Positions 1-9,550 of a stretch of 64,000 nucleotides of DNA are shown in pieces. The notes under the pieces were generated by a model. The model had not been told where the DNA came from. It saw only the letters and a list, made by a program, of their open reading frames with translations, and made no database searches. The first letter of the stretch is position 1. Each line of letters opens with the position of its first letter. Location: the NCBI RefSeq assembly GCF_943193135.1, contig NZ_CALPCZ010000009.1:1-64000 (forward strand), read 5' to 3'. The stretch is from Odoribacter lunatus (GTDB lineage Bacteria > Bacteroidota > Bacteroidia > Bacteroidales > Marinifilaceae). A program made the position numbers and the translations under genes.

Positions 1-367
1 TTTACAAAATTTACAATTATAGGTTTTGGATGCTTATTATTACCTGAAACTCCGCCATTTTAAACCTACGTTTTTTTTGGTGGAGTTCCATCTTCCACCT
101 TTTTCACGAAAACATGTTATTCCTCTAATAAACAATCGTTTCCAAAAGCGATTTCACGTCATTTTTTTCACCGTTTTGCCCATAAAAACCTGTTTTGGCA
201 ACCATTTTTTTGGTCAAAATTCACCCCTTAACAAAATATCGGGCTGATGTAAAAAAAATGCCATTTCCTTTGTGCCATCCATTTTAAAATATAATTTTAT
301 AGCCGCAAAAGATTACAATACAGAATCTACAAACACAACTAATTAAATAATCTATAATTTTTTAGAT
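1..367. other. Intergenic leader upstream of the oxidoreductase operon
   Basis: No convincing gene. The only open frame of any length here (about 26-247, plus strand) has no recognisable protein character, being rich in Phe, His and Lys from A/T runs. The stretch is strongly A+T rich, as expected of a promoter region, but I could not place a clear TAnnTTTG -7 box before the ferredoxin gene. A small hairpin with a T-run lies at 79-104 and may end a gene outside the window. Confidence 0.5.
79..104 (+). terminator. Possible weak terminator of an upstream gene
   Basis: The 6-bp arms GGTGGA (79-84) and TCCACC (94-99) surround a 9-nt loop and are followed by five T residues. The stem is short, so this is tentative. 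Confidence 0.3.
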
Positions 368-595
368 ATGGCTAAATTCAGAGGAGCAATCGTTGTAGAC
401 AACGAAAAATGCAAAGGTTGCGGTCTGTGCGTCGCCGCATGCCCGACCAAGGTAATCGACCTCCACCCCGACGTCAATGGAAAAGGTTACCACTATGCTT
501 ATATGAAAGAACCGGAAGCCTGCATCGGATGCGCAAGCTGCGCGATGGTGTGCCCGGATTCCGTCATCAGTGTTTACAAAATCAATGTACAATAA
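368..595 (+). CDS. 2-oxoacid:ferredoxin oxidoreductase, delta (2[4Fe-4S] ferredoxin) subunit
   Basis: A 75-residue ferredoxin-type electron-transfer subunit. Two CxxCxxCxxxCP clusters are visible, CKGCGLCVAACP near residues 17-28 and CIGCASCAMVCP near 52-63, each expected to hold a [4Fe-4S] cluster. It is the first gene of a four-gene operon with the alpha, beta (TPP) and gamma subunits, and passes electrons from the oxidised 2-oxoacid to ferredoxin in the cytoplasm. Size and gene order match the branched-chain 2-oxoacid (VOR) or 2-oxoglutarate (KOR) four-subunit enzymes of Bacteroidales. The substrate cannot be fixed from this subunit. Confidence 0.93.
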   Translation: MAKFRGAIVVDNEKCKGCGLCVAACPTKVIDLHPDVNGKGYHYAYMKEPEACIGCASCAMVCPDSVISVYKINVQ

Positions 596-611
596 AATAA
601 AACGACCGAAC

Positions 612-1700
612 ATGTCTGAAATAAAATTAATGAAGGGTAATGAAGTCATCGCTGAAGCCGCCATCCGCTGCGGATGTGACGGTTATTTCGGCTATCCCAT
701 TACCCCGCAATCGGAAGTTATGGAAACTCTCATGCTGAGAAAGCCGTGGGAGGAAACCGGAATGGTGGTGTTGCAGGCAGAGAGCGAAATCGCCTCTATC
801 AACATGGTATACGGAGGAGCAGCCTGCGGTAAGAAAGTCATGACCTCTTCGTCCAGCCCCGGCGTCAGCCTGATGCAGGAAGGCCTCACTTATATCGCCG
901 GCGCGGAATTGCCGTGCTTGGTTGTCGATGTGGTCAGAGGAGGCCCCGGACTGGGAACCATCCAGCCGGCACAGAGCGACTATTTCCAGGCCACCAAAGG
1001 CGGCGGACACGGGGACTATCATCTGATTGTCCTGGCTCCCGCGTCGGTGCAGGAAATGAACGACTTCGTATCGCTGGGCTTTGACCTGGCATTCAAATAT
1101 CGTAACCCGGCGATGATTTTAGCTGACGGCGTCATCGGACAGATGATGGAAAAAGTGGAATTGTCCCCCTACAAACCCCGCTGGACGGAAGAAGAAATCG
1201 AAAAGATAAGCGGCGACTGGGCTTTGACGGGCAAGAAAAAAGCCCGCGGACACCACATCGTCACGTCGTTGGAACTGGACGCCCACCGACAGGAAGTGTT
1301 CAACGAAAAACTACAGCGCAAATACCGGGAAATCGAAGAAAAAGAAGTGCGGTTTGAAAAAATACACTGCGACGACGCGGAATATCTTTTCATCGCCTAC
1401 GGCTCCAGCGCCCGTATATGCCAAAAATCCATCGAGCTGGCAAGACAGGAAGGTATAAAAGTCGGCTTGCTCCGTCCCATTACCCTCTATCCTTTCCCGA
1501 CCCGTGCCATTGCGGAAATGGCCGAACGGACCAAAGGCATGCTCACCGTCGAGATGAGCGCCGGACAAATGGTGGAAGACGTGCGACTCGCCGTAAACGG
1601 AAAGACCCGCGTGGAACACTACGGACGTATGGGCGGTGTCGTTCCTACGCCGGAAGAGATAGTAGACGCGCTGAAAGCTAACTTTAACCTAAAACCCTAA
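612..1700 (+). CDS. vorB: 2-oxoacid:ferredoxin oxidoreductase, alpha subunit (VorB-like)
   Basis: A 362-residue alpha subunit. The N-terminal pyrimidine-binding domain carries the GYPITPQSE motif and is followed by the transketolase C-terminal-like domain. The start at 612 gives the family-typical beginning MSEIKLMKGNEVIAEAAIR; an upstream in-frame start (570) would add 14 residues overlapping the ferredoxin gene and is unlikely. The short separate alpha chain with its own delta and gamma subunits is the form usually named 3-methyl-2-oxobutanoate (2-oxoisovalerate) dehydrogenase VorB, whereas Bacteroidales 2-oxoglutarate enzymes often have a long fused gamma-alpha chain. I therefore favour branched-chain 2-oxoacids, without proof. 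The next gene starts 4 nt after the stop. Confidence 0.85.
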   Translation: MSEIKLMKGNEVIAEAAIRCGCDGYFGYPITPQSEVMETLMLRKPWEETGMVVLQAESEIASINMVYGGAACGKKVMTSSSSPGVSLMQEGLTYIAGAELPCLVVDVVRGGPGLGTIQPAQSDYFQATKGGGHGDYHLIVLAPASVQEMNDFVSLGFDLAFKYRNPAMILADGVIGQMMEKVELSPYKPRWTEEEIEKISGDWALTGKKKARGHHIVTSLELDAHRQEVFNEKLQRKYREIEEKEVRFEKIHCDDAEYLFIAYGSSARICQKSIELARQEGIKVGLLRPITLYPFPTRAIAEMAERTKGMLTVEMSAGQMVEDVRLAVNGKTRVEHYGRMGGVVPTPEEIVDALKANFNLKP

Positions 1701-1704
1701 TGCA

Positions 1705-2469
1705 ATGATTGACATTAACGATATAGTAAAACCGGAGAATCTGGTCTACGGAAAGACCTCTCTGCTTACCGATAACATCATGCACTATTGTCCGGGATGT
1801 ACTCACGGAGTCGTTCACAAATTAGTGGCAGAAGTCATCGAAGAATTAGACATACAGGACAAGACCATCGGAGTTTCTCCCGTCGGATGCAGCGTATTTG
1901 CCTACAACTACATCGACATCGACTGGGCGGAAGCCGCTCACGGGCGGGCACCGGCCGTTGCCACCGCCATCAGCCGCCTGCACCCTGAAAAATATGTATT
2001 CACCTACCAGGGCGACGGCGATTTGGCCTCCATCGGATGCGGGGAAATCATGCACGCCTGCAACAGAGGAGAAAACATCGTCATCATCTTTATCAACAAC
2101 GCCATCTACGGTATGACGGGAGGACAAATGGCCCCCACCACCCTTTTGGGACAGGTGACCGCCACGACTCCTTACGGACGGGATGCCAAATTAAACGGTT
2201 TCCCCCTGAAGATTACGGAACTGCTCGCACAGCTTGACGGCACCTGCTATGTCACCCGCCAGAGCGCCGATACGCCGGGAGCCGTGAGAAAAGCCAAAAG
2301 CGCCATCAAGAAAGCATTCCAAAACACCCGCCTCAACAAAGGGACTTCTTTTGTCGAAGTCGTGGGTACCTGCAACTCCGGTTGGAAATTATCCCCCGTG
2401 GAAGCCAACAAATGGATGCGCGAAAATATGTTTGAAAAATATCCGTTAGGAGACATGAAAGATATTTAA
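1705..2469 (+). CDS. 2-oxoacid:ferredoxin oxidoreductase, beta (thiamine pyrophosphate) subunit
   Basis: A 254-residue TPP-binding subunit. It shows the CPGCTHG motif near residue 30 and the GDGD...N-N TPP/Mg2+ motif (QGDGDLASIG, then INNAIYGMTGGQ). It makes the catalytic core with the alpha subunit: decarboxylation of the 2-oxoacid on TPP and transfer to CoA, with electrons leaving through Fe-S clusters. It is separated by 4 nt from the alpha gene and 12 nt from the gamma gene, so clearly one operon. Confidence 0.92.
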   Translation: MIDINDIVKPENLVYGKTSLLTDNIMHYCPGCTHGVVHKLVAEVIEELDIQDKTIGVSPVGCSVFAYNYIDIDWAEAAHGRAPAVATAISRLHPEKYVFTYQGDGDLASIGCGEIMHACNRGENIVIIFINNAIYGMTGGQMAPTTLLGQVTATTPYGRDAKLNGFPLKITELLAQLDGTCYVTRQSADTPGAVRKAKSAIKKAFQNTRLNKGTSFVEVVGTCNSGWKLSPVEANKWMRENMFEKYPLGDMKDI

Positions 2470-2481
2470 ATTCGTAAAACT

Positions 2482-3033
2482 ATGACTGAAGAAATTATTA
2501 TAGCAGGCTTCGGAGGACAGGGAGTGCTTTCCATGGGTAAAATCCTCGCTTACTCCGGAATTATGCAGGACCAGGAAGTATCCTGGATGCCCTCTTACGG
2601 CCCGGAAATGCGCGGAGGTACCGCCAATGTGACCGTCATCATCAGCGACGAGCGCATCAGCTCTCCCGTTTTGACACGTTTTGACACAGCCATTATCCTG
2701 AACCAGCAATCCATGGATAAATTTGAAGCACAGGTAAAACCGGGCGGGACATTGCTTTATGACCCGAACGGCATCACCCACCATCCTACCCGCAAAGACA
2801 TCAACATCTACCGGGTGGAAGCCGCCCGCCTCGCTGCGGAAAGCGGAAATCCCAAGATATTCAACATGATTATCCTCGGGGCTTTTCTGAAAGTGAAACC
2901 GGTTGTCAAACTGGAGAACATCGAAAAAGGACTGAAAAAATCCCTGCCGCCAAGACACCACAACATGATTCCGATGAACATCGAAGCGGTACAAATGGGC
3001 ATGGGACACATTGAGACCGTCAATCAGCTATAA
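2482..3033 (+). CDS. 2-oxoacid:ferredoxin oxidoreductase, gamma subunit
   Basis: A 183-residue gamma subunit. The N-terminus has the glycine-rich GFGGQGVLSMGKIL motif of the pyruvate/ketoisovalerate oxidoreductase catalytic domain, followed by SYGPEMRGGTANV. It completes the delta-alpha-beta-gamma set and is the last gene of the operon: a strong hairpin terminator begins about 20 nt after the stop and the next gene is on the other strand. Confidence 0.92.
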   Translation: MTEEIIIAGFGGQGVLSMGKILAYSGIMQDQEVSWMPSYGPEMRGGTANVTVIISDERISSPVLTRFDTAIILNQQSMDKFEAQVKPGGTLLYDPNGITHHPTRKDINIYRVEAARLAAESGNPKIFNMIILGAFLKVKPVVKLENIEKGLKKSLPPRHHNMIPMNIEAVQMGMGHIETVNQL

Positions 3034-3055
3034 GCCTTTTTATCCATGTATAAAG

Positions 3056-3087
3056 AGAGGGTGTCCGTTGCTGCGGACACCCTCTTT
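3056..3087 (+). terminator. Rho-independent terminator of the oxidoreductase operon
   Basis: A perfect 12-bp stem, AGAGGGTGTCCG (3056-3067) with CGGACACCCTCT (3074-3085) around a 6-nt loop, ends in a short T-run. It sits between convergent genes and probably serves both. Confidence 0.85.
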
Positions 3088-3091
3088 ACTT

Positions 3092-3556
3092 TCAACTCCT
3101 TTCGGTTTTCAGCCGCTCATTTATCAAATCCCTGTACTCCCAGTACGCCTCCTCCAGCAATATCATCTTTTCCACAAAGAAAGCATATATCCTCTCCCAA
3201 TCCTCCGGACGCTGAATGCTCACATCAGGCAATTCAAAATAAATGGCACTGACCGTCCGGTCGTCAATGCCCGTATAATCCTCCTCCCACTTCAAATCCG
3301 CTCCGCAAGACTCCGACATGAGTTTCCGGTAACTCAAAAAGCACTCATACACTTCGTAACGGCGCAAACTGTTCTTATGGTCTATCTGAAACAGCACCAG
3401 CGCCTTTCGCACATCCGCAAAAAACTTCAACTGAACGGACTTTATTTTCACTCCCGTCAAAACCCAGCGCCTGCCAATCCGGTGTTTGGCACAATAGCGC
3501 TTAAAACCGCTCCAGAAACTCATCCGTAACTCTTTCGCTTCCTCCTTACTCAACAT
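3092..3556 (-). CDS. DUF4268 domain-containing protein
   Basis: A 154-residue soluble protein without signal or membrane segment. The beginning, MLSKEEAKELRMSFWSGF, and the pattern of aromatic and acidic residues match the DUF4268 family common in Bacteroidota, whose role is unknown. It is a single gene transcribed toward the oxidoreductase terminator and divergent from rnhB, whose promoter lies immediately upstream. No catalytic motif is obvious. Confidence 0.75.
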   Translation of the reverse strand: MLSKEEAKELRMSFWSGFKRYCAKHRIGRRWVLTGVKIKSVQLKFFADVRKALVLFQIDHKNSLRRYEVYECFLSYRKLMSESCGADLKWEEDYTGIDDRTVSAIYFELPDVSIQRPEDWERIYAFFVEKMILLEEAYWEYRDLINERLKTERS

Positions 3557-3593
3557 AACTCACTCAAAATAGAATATTGAAAACTGAAAATAT

Positions 3594-3601
3594 TACCTTT
3601 G
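3594..3601 (+). promoter_or_regulatory. -7 box of the rnhB promoter
   Basis: TACCTTTG fits the Bacteroidales TAnnTTTG element and lies 30 nt before the chosen rnhB ATG. Transcription starting a few bases later would skip an upstream in-frame start at 3599, supporting the start at 3632. No well-spaced -33 TTTG was found. Confidence 0.5.
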
Positions 3602-3631
3602 CAAAGGTACAATTTTAACAATCTATTGCCT

Positions 3632-4234
3632 ATGTTAGATTTAAAATTCAATCCGACATACATCGAAGCGGGATGTGACGAAGCCGGAAGAGGCTGTCTG
3701 GCAGGCCCCGTTTTTGCCGCCGCCGTCATTCTTCCGGACGATTTCAGCAATGAATTGCTAAACGACTCCAAACAACTGTCCGCCCGGCAACGGGACAAAT
3801 TGCGCTACATCATCGAAAGCGAAGCCGCAGCATGGGCCGTAGCTTCCCTCGATAACCACAAGATTGATGAAATAAACATCCTCAACGCTTCCATCGCAAG
3901 CATGCACCTTGCGTTAGACCAACTGACCCTCCGCCCCCAATACATCATCGTAGACGGAAACAGATTCAAGCCTTACCGAAACATTCCCCACTCCTGCATT
4001 GTAAAAGGAGACGGGAAATATATGTCAATCGCCGCCGCTTCCATCCTTGCCAAAACCCACAGGGATGAATACATGGAGAAGTTGGACAAAGAGTTTCCCA
4101 TGTACAACTGGAAACAAAACAAAGGCTACCCGACGCAAGAACATCGGGACAAAATCAAGGAATTCGGCATAACCGATTTCCACCGGAGGAGTTTTAATCT
4201 AACCGATCCGCAATTGAAACTTAATTTTGATTGA
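3632..4234 (+). CDS. rnhB: Ribonuclease HII
   Basis: A 200-residue ribonuclease HII, which cleaves RNA in RNA-DNA hybrids, notably at single misincorporated ribonucleotides. The [14 protein letters not shown] signature near the N-terminus holds the first catalytic Asp-Glu pair. VDGN near the middle, and an Asp later in the chain, complete the active site. The start at 3632 is preferred to 3599 because the promoter -7 box overlaps the latter. The stop is one base from the next start, so rnhB heads an operon with the GH3-like and methyltransferase genes. Confidence 0.95.
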   Translation: MLDLKFNPTYIEAGCDEAGRGCLAGPVFAAAVILPDDFSNELLNDSKQLSARQRDKLRYIIESEAAAWAVASLDNHKIDEINILNASIASMHLALDQLTLRPQYIIVDGNRFKPYRNIPHSCIVKGDGKYMSIAAASILAKTHRDEYMEKLDKEFPMYNWKQNKGYPTQEHRDKIKEFGITDFHRRSFNLTDPQLKLNFD

Positions 4235-4235
4235 T

Positions 4236-5747
4236 ATGGCATTTATAAATTCACTCATTTCGCTGCTCACCTACAAACGGTTGTCCCAGATTGATTATTT
4301 CCAGGCCAATCCGCACAAAGTACAGCGGGACGTTCTGCTGGAACTGCTGACCGCGGCAGCAAACACGGAATATGGGAAAAAATACCGCTTCCATACGATT
4401 TATACGCCGGAACAATACCGGGAACGCTTGCCTGTCATCCAATACGAAGATATCCGAGAGCAAATTAATGCCACCATGAACGGACAGCAAAACCTGCTCT
4501 GGCATGAAGAAATCAAATGGTTTGCCAAATCCTCCGGGACAACCGACGCCAAAAGCAAATTCATTCCGGTTTCGCCGGCATCCCTTGACAACTGCCATTT
4601 CCGGGGCGGAAAAGACGTCGTCGCCCTCTTTAACCGTCAGCACCCCGATGCCCAGGTATTCAACGGCAAAACGCTCGCACTCGGCGGAAGCAGCGAAATC
4701 AGCGCCACCAATACCCATTGCCAATACGGAGACCTTTCCGCCATCCTAATTTCCAACACACCTTTCTGGGCCAACTTTATGAAAACGCCCGACGCCTCCA
4801 TTATGCTCATGAGCAATTGGGAGGAGAAAATCGAAAAGATATGCGAAACGACCATCAAAGAGGACGTACGCTGTTTGGCCGGCGTTCCTTCCTGGTTCCT
4901 CACGCTAATCAATAAAATCCTGGAGAAGACTGGGAAAAACAATCTACACGAAGTATGGCCCAATCTGGAACTATTCATCCACGGAGGCATCAGTTTCGGG
5001 CCTTATAAAGAGCAGTACAAGCGCCTGCTTCCCGACCCGAAAATGAAATACCTCGAGACCTACAACGCTTCGGAAGGCTTTTTCGGCATACAGGACAACC
5101 CGGACGATCCCGCCATGCTCCTGATGCTGGATTACGGGATATATTACGAATTTATGCCCATGAGCGAAGTGGGGAAAACCGCCCCCAAGACCTTGCTACT
5201 GGAAGAAATAAAAACCGGTGTCAATTATGCCCTTGTCATCACGACCAACGGCGGACTGTGGCGATACATGATTGGCGATACCATCATGTTTACCTCCACA
5301 TCGCCCTACAAGTTTAAAATCACCGGACGCACCAAACTATTCATCAACGCTTTCGGCGAAGAACTCATCATCGACAACGCGCTCCGGGCTTTGCAGGAAA
5401 CCTGCCAGAAAACAGGAAGCAGCATGTACGAATTTACCGCCGCCCCCATTTTCATGGAAGAAGGGAAAAAAGGCGCCCACGAATGGTTAATCGAATTTGC
5501 AACCCCGCCTGCCAATCCGGAACAATTTGCCGACCTATTGGATGCGGAACTCCAAAAGCTCAATTCCGACTACGAAGCCAAACGCTTATTGTCGCTCGAA
5601 CGGCTCAAACTACACATCGCCCGCCCCCATCTCTTCAACGACTGGCTGAAAGAAAAAGGCAAACTGGGCGGTCAGCATAAAGTCCCCCGACTGTGGAACG
5701 ACCGGACCCATATCGAAGAATTATTGAAAATGAACGAACAAGCATGA
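4236..5747 (+). CDS. GH3 auxin-responsive promoter family protein (acyl-adenylating enzyme family)
   Basis: A 503-residue member of the GH3 family, which belongs to the ANL adenylate-forming superfamily; plant members conjugate amino acids to acidic hormones, while the bacterial role is unknown. The ATP-binding motif FAKSSGTTDAKSKFIPV (about residue 90) and the later YNASEGFFG segment, both typical of the fold, are visible. It starts just after the rnhB stop and its last codons overlap the next gene as ATGA, so translation of the three genes is probably coupled. The acyl substrate cannot be predicted. Confidence 0.85.
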   Translation: MAFINSLISLLTYKRLSQIDYFQANPHKVQRDVLLELLTAAANTEYGKKYRFHTIYTPEQYRERLPVIQYEDIREQINATMNGQQNLLWHEEIKWFAKSSGTTDAKSKFIPVSPASLDNCHFRGGKDVVALFNRQHPDAQVFNGKTLALGGSSEISATNTHCQYGDLSAILISNTPFWANFMKTPDASIMLMSNWEEKIEKICETTIKEDVRCLAGVPSWFLTLINKILEKTGKNNLHEVWPNLELFIHGGISFGPYKEQYKRLLPDPKMKYLETYNASEGFFGIQDNPDDPAMLLMLDYGIYYEFMPMSEVGKTAPKTLLLEEIKTGVNYALVITTNGGLWRYMIGDTIMFTSTSPYKFKITGRTKLFINAFGEELIIDNALRALQETCQKTGSSMYEFTAAPIFMEEGKKGAHEWLIEFATPPANPEQFADLLDAELQKLNSDYEAKRLLSLERLKLHIARPHLFNDWLKEKGKLGGQHKVPRLWNDRTHIEELLKMNEQA

Positions 5748-6625
5748 ACATACAACTCCTGACGCCACAAGACTGGAAAGACTACGAATTAATAGACAGC
5801 GGTAACTTTGAAAAACTAGAACGCTTCGGCCGGTATATCACAGCCCGCCCGGAGCCTCAGGCCATTTGGAACAAATCCCTGTCCGACGACGAATGGAACA
5901 GGCAGGCAACCGCTTACTTCCGCAAGGACAAACGCAATGAAGAACGGGGAGAATGGATAACCCGCCCTTCCATGCCCCAGCAATGGTTCATTAATTACAA
6001 TTACAAAGAGATGCACCTCCGCATGCGCCTCGGCCTCACGTCATTCAAGCACGTCGGTTTATTTCCTGAACAAGCCGAAAACTGGAACTTCATTTACGAC
6101 CAAGTCAAAAAAATCGGTACCTCCGCCCGCGTACTAAACCTTTTCGCCTACACCGGCGGCGCCTCGCTGGCAGCCCGGAGCGCCGGAGCGGATGTCACCC
6201 ATGTGGATTCCGTCAAACCGGTCATCACCTGGGCGCGGGAAAACATGGAGGCTTCCGGCATCGACGGCATCCGCTGGATTGTGGACGATGCGCTGAAATT
6301 CGCCCGACGGGAAGTGAAACGGGGTAAAAAATACAACGGTATCATCCTTGACCCTCCCGCCTACGGACGCGGCCCCGAAGGGGAGAAATGGATTCTCGAA
6401 GAAAACCTGAACGAACTGCTCGGCCTATGCCGCCAATTACTGGAACCCCGAAACAGCTTTTTGGTACTGAACCTGTATTCCATGGGATTATCCGCCATGC
6501 TGGCACGCACCACCGTACACCAATTGGTGGGAGAATGTACGGGAGAGAACTTCGGCGAACTGTTTTTTACCGATTCATATGGCAAATCCCTTCCGTTAGG
6601 CGTATATTACCGCTTTTGGCGTTAA
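5744..6625 (+). CDS. Class I SAM-dependent rRNA methyltransferase-like protein (RlmI/RlmK type)
   Basis: A 293-residue methyltransferase. The SAM-binding motif VLNLFAYTGGASLAA lies near the centre, followed by an acidic residue for the SAM ribose (VTHVDSV) and the catalytic-type LDPPAYGRGP motif. This architecture is that of YccW/RlmI-like m5C methyltransferases of 23S rRNA, though the PUA domain of full-length RlmI is absent. The start at 5744 gives a 4-bp ATGA overlap with the GH3 gene. The exact RNA target is not predictable. Confidence 0.85.
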   Translation: MNIQLLTPQDWKDYELIDSGNFEKLERFGRYITARPEPQAIWNKSLSDDEWNRQATAYFRKDKRNEERGEWITRPSMPQQWFINYNYKEMHLRMRLGLTSFKHVGLFPEQAENWNFIYDQVKKIGTSARVLNLFAYTGGASLAARSAGADVTHVDSVKPVITWARENMEASGIDGIRWIVDDALKFARREVKRGKKYNGIILDPPAYGRGPEGEKWILEENLNELLGLCRQLLEPRNSFLVLNLYSMGLSAMLARTTVHQLVGECTGENFGELFFTDSYGKSLPLGVYYRFWR

Positions 6626-6693
6626 AATAAACTTTCATCCCCGTTTGTTGTCATATTGGTATGTGAAACAAAAACATATAAATAAAACAACAC

Positions 6694-7119
6694 ATGATGA
6701 AAAAGATTTTATTTCTATCCGCCCTCTTTTTGACATTATTGGCAACAGGGGGATGTTCTCAACAAAAAGGCCCCCGCGACCAACACTCTCCCGAACAACA
6801 GGCAGAGAACATGATTGAACGTCTGAACAACGAACTTCAATTGACAGAGCAACAACAAAGCGAACTGAAAACTTATTTTACCGACTCGTTCAAAAAAAGA
6901 AACGAAAGTTTCAAAAAGGAGAAAGAGAACCGCGAACAGATGCGCGAACAGATGAAGAAGGAACGGGAAGCAATGGATGCCCAATTGAAAAAAGTGCTTA
7001 CGGAAGAACAGTACAACACGTACAAGGAAAATGAAAAGAAGCGTCGGGAAGAATGGGGCAGGAAACGCAGGCCGGAAGGTCCCGACCAAGCTCCTATGGA
7101 AAGAAGACGCCGCCGGTAA
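6694..7119 (+). CDS. Putative lipoprotein, charged and helical, Spy/CpxP-like
   Basis: A 141-residue exported protein. The N-terminus MMKKILFLSALFLTLLATGGC is a lipoprotein signal with lipobox ATGGC, so it should be lipidated at that Cys. The rest is almost entirely Glu, Lys, Gln and Arg in heptad-like order, with LNNELQLTEQQQSEL and a later LTEEQYNTY repeating an LT..Q theme, as in Spy/CpxP-like periplasmic chaperones. Similarity to that fold is an inference from composition. It is monocistronic, followed by a bidirectional terminator. Confidence 0.7.
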   Translation: MMKKILFLSALFLTLLATGGCSQQKGPRDQHSPEQQAENMIERLNNELQLTEQQQSELKTYFTDSFKKRNESFKKEKENREQMREQMKKEREAMDAQLKKVLTEEQYNTYKENEKKRREEWGRKRRPEGPDQAPMERRRRR

Positions 7120-7136
7120 CGAAATACGTTCTATAA

Positions 7137-7168
7137 AAAATTCCCAGAATAACCTTCTGGGAATTTTT
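7137..7168. terminator. Bidirectional terminator between the lipoprotein gene and glnN
   Basis: The 13-bp stem AAAATTCCCAGAA (7137-7149) / TTCTGGGAATTTT (7155-7167) has T-runs on both strands, fitting the convergent arrangement. Confidence 0.85.
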
Positions 7169-7176
7169 ATAACCTG

Positions 7177-9363
7177 TCATTTAGAGAAAAGAAGCTCTCT
7201 GTACTTCGGCAAAGGCCACATCTCATCACTCACCATCAATTCCAGCTTATCGATATGATAGCGAATCTTCTCCATATACGGTTTCACCGTGTCAGAATAA
7301 ACCTCCGCCCTCTCCACTTCATTGGCATAAGTATTATTGGCAAACTTCCGGGCTTCCGTCATCTCCACGACCATTGTTTGAATTTCATGGATATGGCGGG
7401 ATATTTCCTGAATACTTTCCAACTGCACATGCCCTACCTCGGCATACATATCCGGCAATATCTCTTTCAATCCCCTGACATTCTCAATCAGCGTATTCTG
7501 ATAGGCTATAGCCGTCGGGATTATATGATTCAGTGCCAAATCCCCCAACACCCGGGACTCTATCTGTAACTTCTTTAAATAAGTCTCGTTCCTGATTTCA
7601 AAACGGGCCTGCAACTCTCTCTCCGTAAAAATCCCATGCCCCACAAGCAAAGATTTAGCCTTTGGAGACAAATAAGCCTTCAACGCCCCTACACAACCAC
7701 TCTCCACCGACAATCCCCGGCGGGCAGCCTCCTCTTTCCACTCTTTACTGTAACCGTTTCCTTCAAAACGGATTTTCTTACAGCCGATAATATACTTGCG
7801 TAGCGTTTGAAATATAGCCTCGTCTTTCTTCACTCCCTTATCTATCAGGGCATCTGTCTCCTTCTTGAATGCCATCAACTGCTCCGCTACGGCTGTATTC
7901 AGCACAATCATCGGTGCCCCGCAGTTTGCCGAAGAACCGACAGCCCGGAACTCAAAGCGGTTGCCGGTAAAAGCAAACGGTGACGTCCGGTTACGGTCCG
8001 TATTATCCCGCATAATCTCCGGAATCTTACCCACATTCAACTTCAACTCCGTCTTCTCGTCCGGACTCATCTTCTTGCTGCTGACCTTCGTTTCTATCTC
8101 GTCCAAAATAGAATCCAACTGTTGTCCCAAAAATACGGACATAATCACGGGAGGTGCCTCATCCCCGCCCAAACGATGCTCATTCCCTAACGAAACAATA
8201 CACGCCTTGAGCAAAGCCTCGTGCTCCAATACAGCTTTCGTCGTAGCAACCAGGAAAACAAGAAACTGCATATTGGATTTCGGATTCTTTCCCGGAGACA
8301 ACAGATTCACCCCCGTATCCGTCAATAGCGACCAGTTATTATGCTTTCCGGAACCATTGATACCTTTAAACGGTTTTTCATGCAAAAGCACCCGGAAATG
8401 ATGATGCCGTGCCACACGCTTCATCGTAGACATCAGCAACTGGTTATGGTCTACCGCCAGATTCGCCTCCTCAAAAACCGGTGCCAGCTCAAACTGGTTG
8501 GGGGCACACTCATTATGGCGGGTTTTCACCGGAATCCCCAAACGGTGGCATTCGTATTCCAACTCATCCATGAAAGCATTCACCCGTTCGGGTATCGCCC
8601 CGAAATAATGGTCCTCCAGCTGCTGGTCCTTCGCTGCCGAATGCCCCATCAGCGTCCGTCCGCACAACTTCAAATCCGGACGGGCATCAAACAACGCCTC
8701 ATCTACCAGAAAATACTCCTGCTCCCACCCCAGCGTCGCAACCACTTTCCGTACGTCCTTGTCAAAATACTGGCACACCTCCACGGCCGCCTTATCCACC
8801 AACGACAAAGCCTTCAGCATCGGCGTCTTATAATCCAGCGCTTCTCCCGTATAGGCCACAAAAACAGTAGGTATACACAACGTATTGTTATTTATAAAAG
8901 CAGGCGAGCCGGGATCCCAGGCAGTATATCCGCGGGCCTCAAACGTATTCCGGATACCCCCGTTCGGAAAACTCGAAGCATCGGGCTCCTGCTGCACCAG
9001 CAACTTCCCGTCAAACGCCTCTATCACGCTCCCGTCTTTCAATATATCGATAAAACTATCGTGTTTCTCCGCCGTAGCACCATTCAACGGATGAAACCAA
9101 TGGGTATAATGCGTCGCCCCCTTCTCCACGGCCCATGTCTTCATCGCCGCTGCCACCTGGTCCGCCAATGTCCGGTTGATAGCTCCCCCCTCCTGCATGA
9201 TTTTTTCCAATTCACGGAAAGCCTCCACGGAAAGATAATGCCTCATCTTATCCATAGTAAGCACATCCGCACCATACACCACAGAAATGCGTTGTCTTTT
9301 TAACTTCTCCCCCGGCACATGTCCGGACAATTCTTTCAACGCCGAAAATCTGATTTTTGCCAT
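7177..9363 (-). CDS. glnN: Glutamine synthetase type III
   Basis: A 728-residue GSIII, the long dodecameric glutamine synthetase typical of Bacteroidales; it makes glutamine from glutamate, ammonia and ATP in the cytoplasm. The glutamine-synthetase core motifs are visible: the TRHNECAPNQFELAP segment, the ATP-binding KPFKGINGSGKHNNWS and NRTSPFAFTGNRFEFR. Length equals the family norm, so the gene appears intact. It is transcribed alone, convergent to the lipoprotein gene; nitrogen control is likely from family knowledge but no operator was identified. Confidence 0.97.
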   Translation of the reverse strand: MAKIRFSALKELSGHVPGEKLKRQRISVVYGADVLTMDKMRHYLSVEAFRELEKIMQEGGAINRTLADQVAAAMKTWAVEKGATHYTHWFHPLNGATAEKHDSFIDILKDGSVIEAFDGKLLVQQEPDASSFPNGGIRNTFEARGYTAWDPGSPAFINNNTLCIPTVFVAYTGEALDYKTPMLKALSLVDKAAVEVCQYFDKDVRKVVATLGWEQEYFLVDEALFDARPDLKLCGRTLMGHSAAKDQQLEDHYFGAIPERVNAFMDELEYECHRLGIPVKTRHNECAPNQFELAPVFEEANLAVDHNQLLMSTMKRVARHHHFRVLLHEKPFKGINGSGKHNNWSLLTDTGVNLLSPGKNPKSNMQFLVFLVATTKAVLEHEALLKACIVSLGNEHRLGGDEAPPVIMSVFLGQQLDSILDEIETKVSSKKMSPDEKTELKLNVGKIPEIMRDNTDRNRTSPFAFTGNRFEFRAVGSSANCGAPMIVLNTAVAEQLMAFKKETDALIDKGVKKDEAIFQTLRKYIIGCKKIRFEGNGYSKEWKEEAARRGLSVESGCVGALKAYLSPKAKSLLVGHGIFTERELQARFEIRNETYLKKLQIESRVLGDLALNHIIPTAIAYQNTLIENVRGLKEILPDMYAEVGHVQLESIQEISRHIHEIQTMVVEMTEARKFANNTYANEVERAEVYSDTVKPYMEKIRYHIDKLELMVSDEMWPLPKYRELLFSK

Positions 9364-9550
9364 AACTATTAATATTAAAATTATTCACCACACCCCTCTT
9401 TCTTGAATACAAATTTATAAATAATATTATTTTTCAAACAAATCACCCCTATAAAATTCACGTTAATGTGAAAAATACTTCATTTTATACAACATACCCC
9501 TATCAATAACATTATTTCAATCATCTATATTTCATCTCATTTCTTTATTA

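Noticed and set aside
26-247. 73-codon plus-strand frame at the window start
   Set aside because: Composition reflects A/T-rich non-coding DNA, with no family resemblance, no promoter and a hairpin inside it.
8341-9303. 320-codon frame antisense to glnN
   Set aside because: It is the mirror of a highly conserved gene, is rich in His, Arg and Gln, and resembles no protein.
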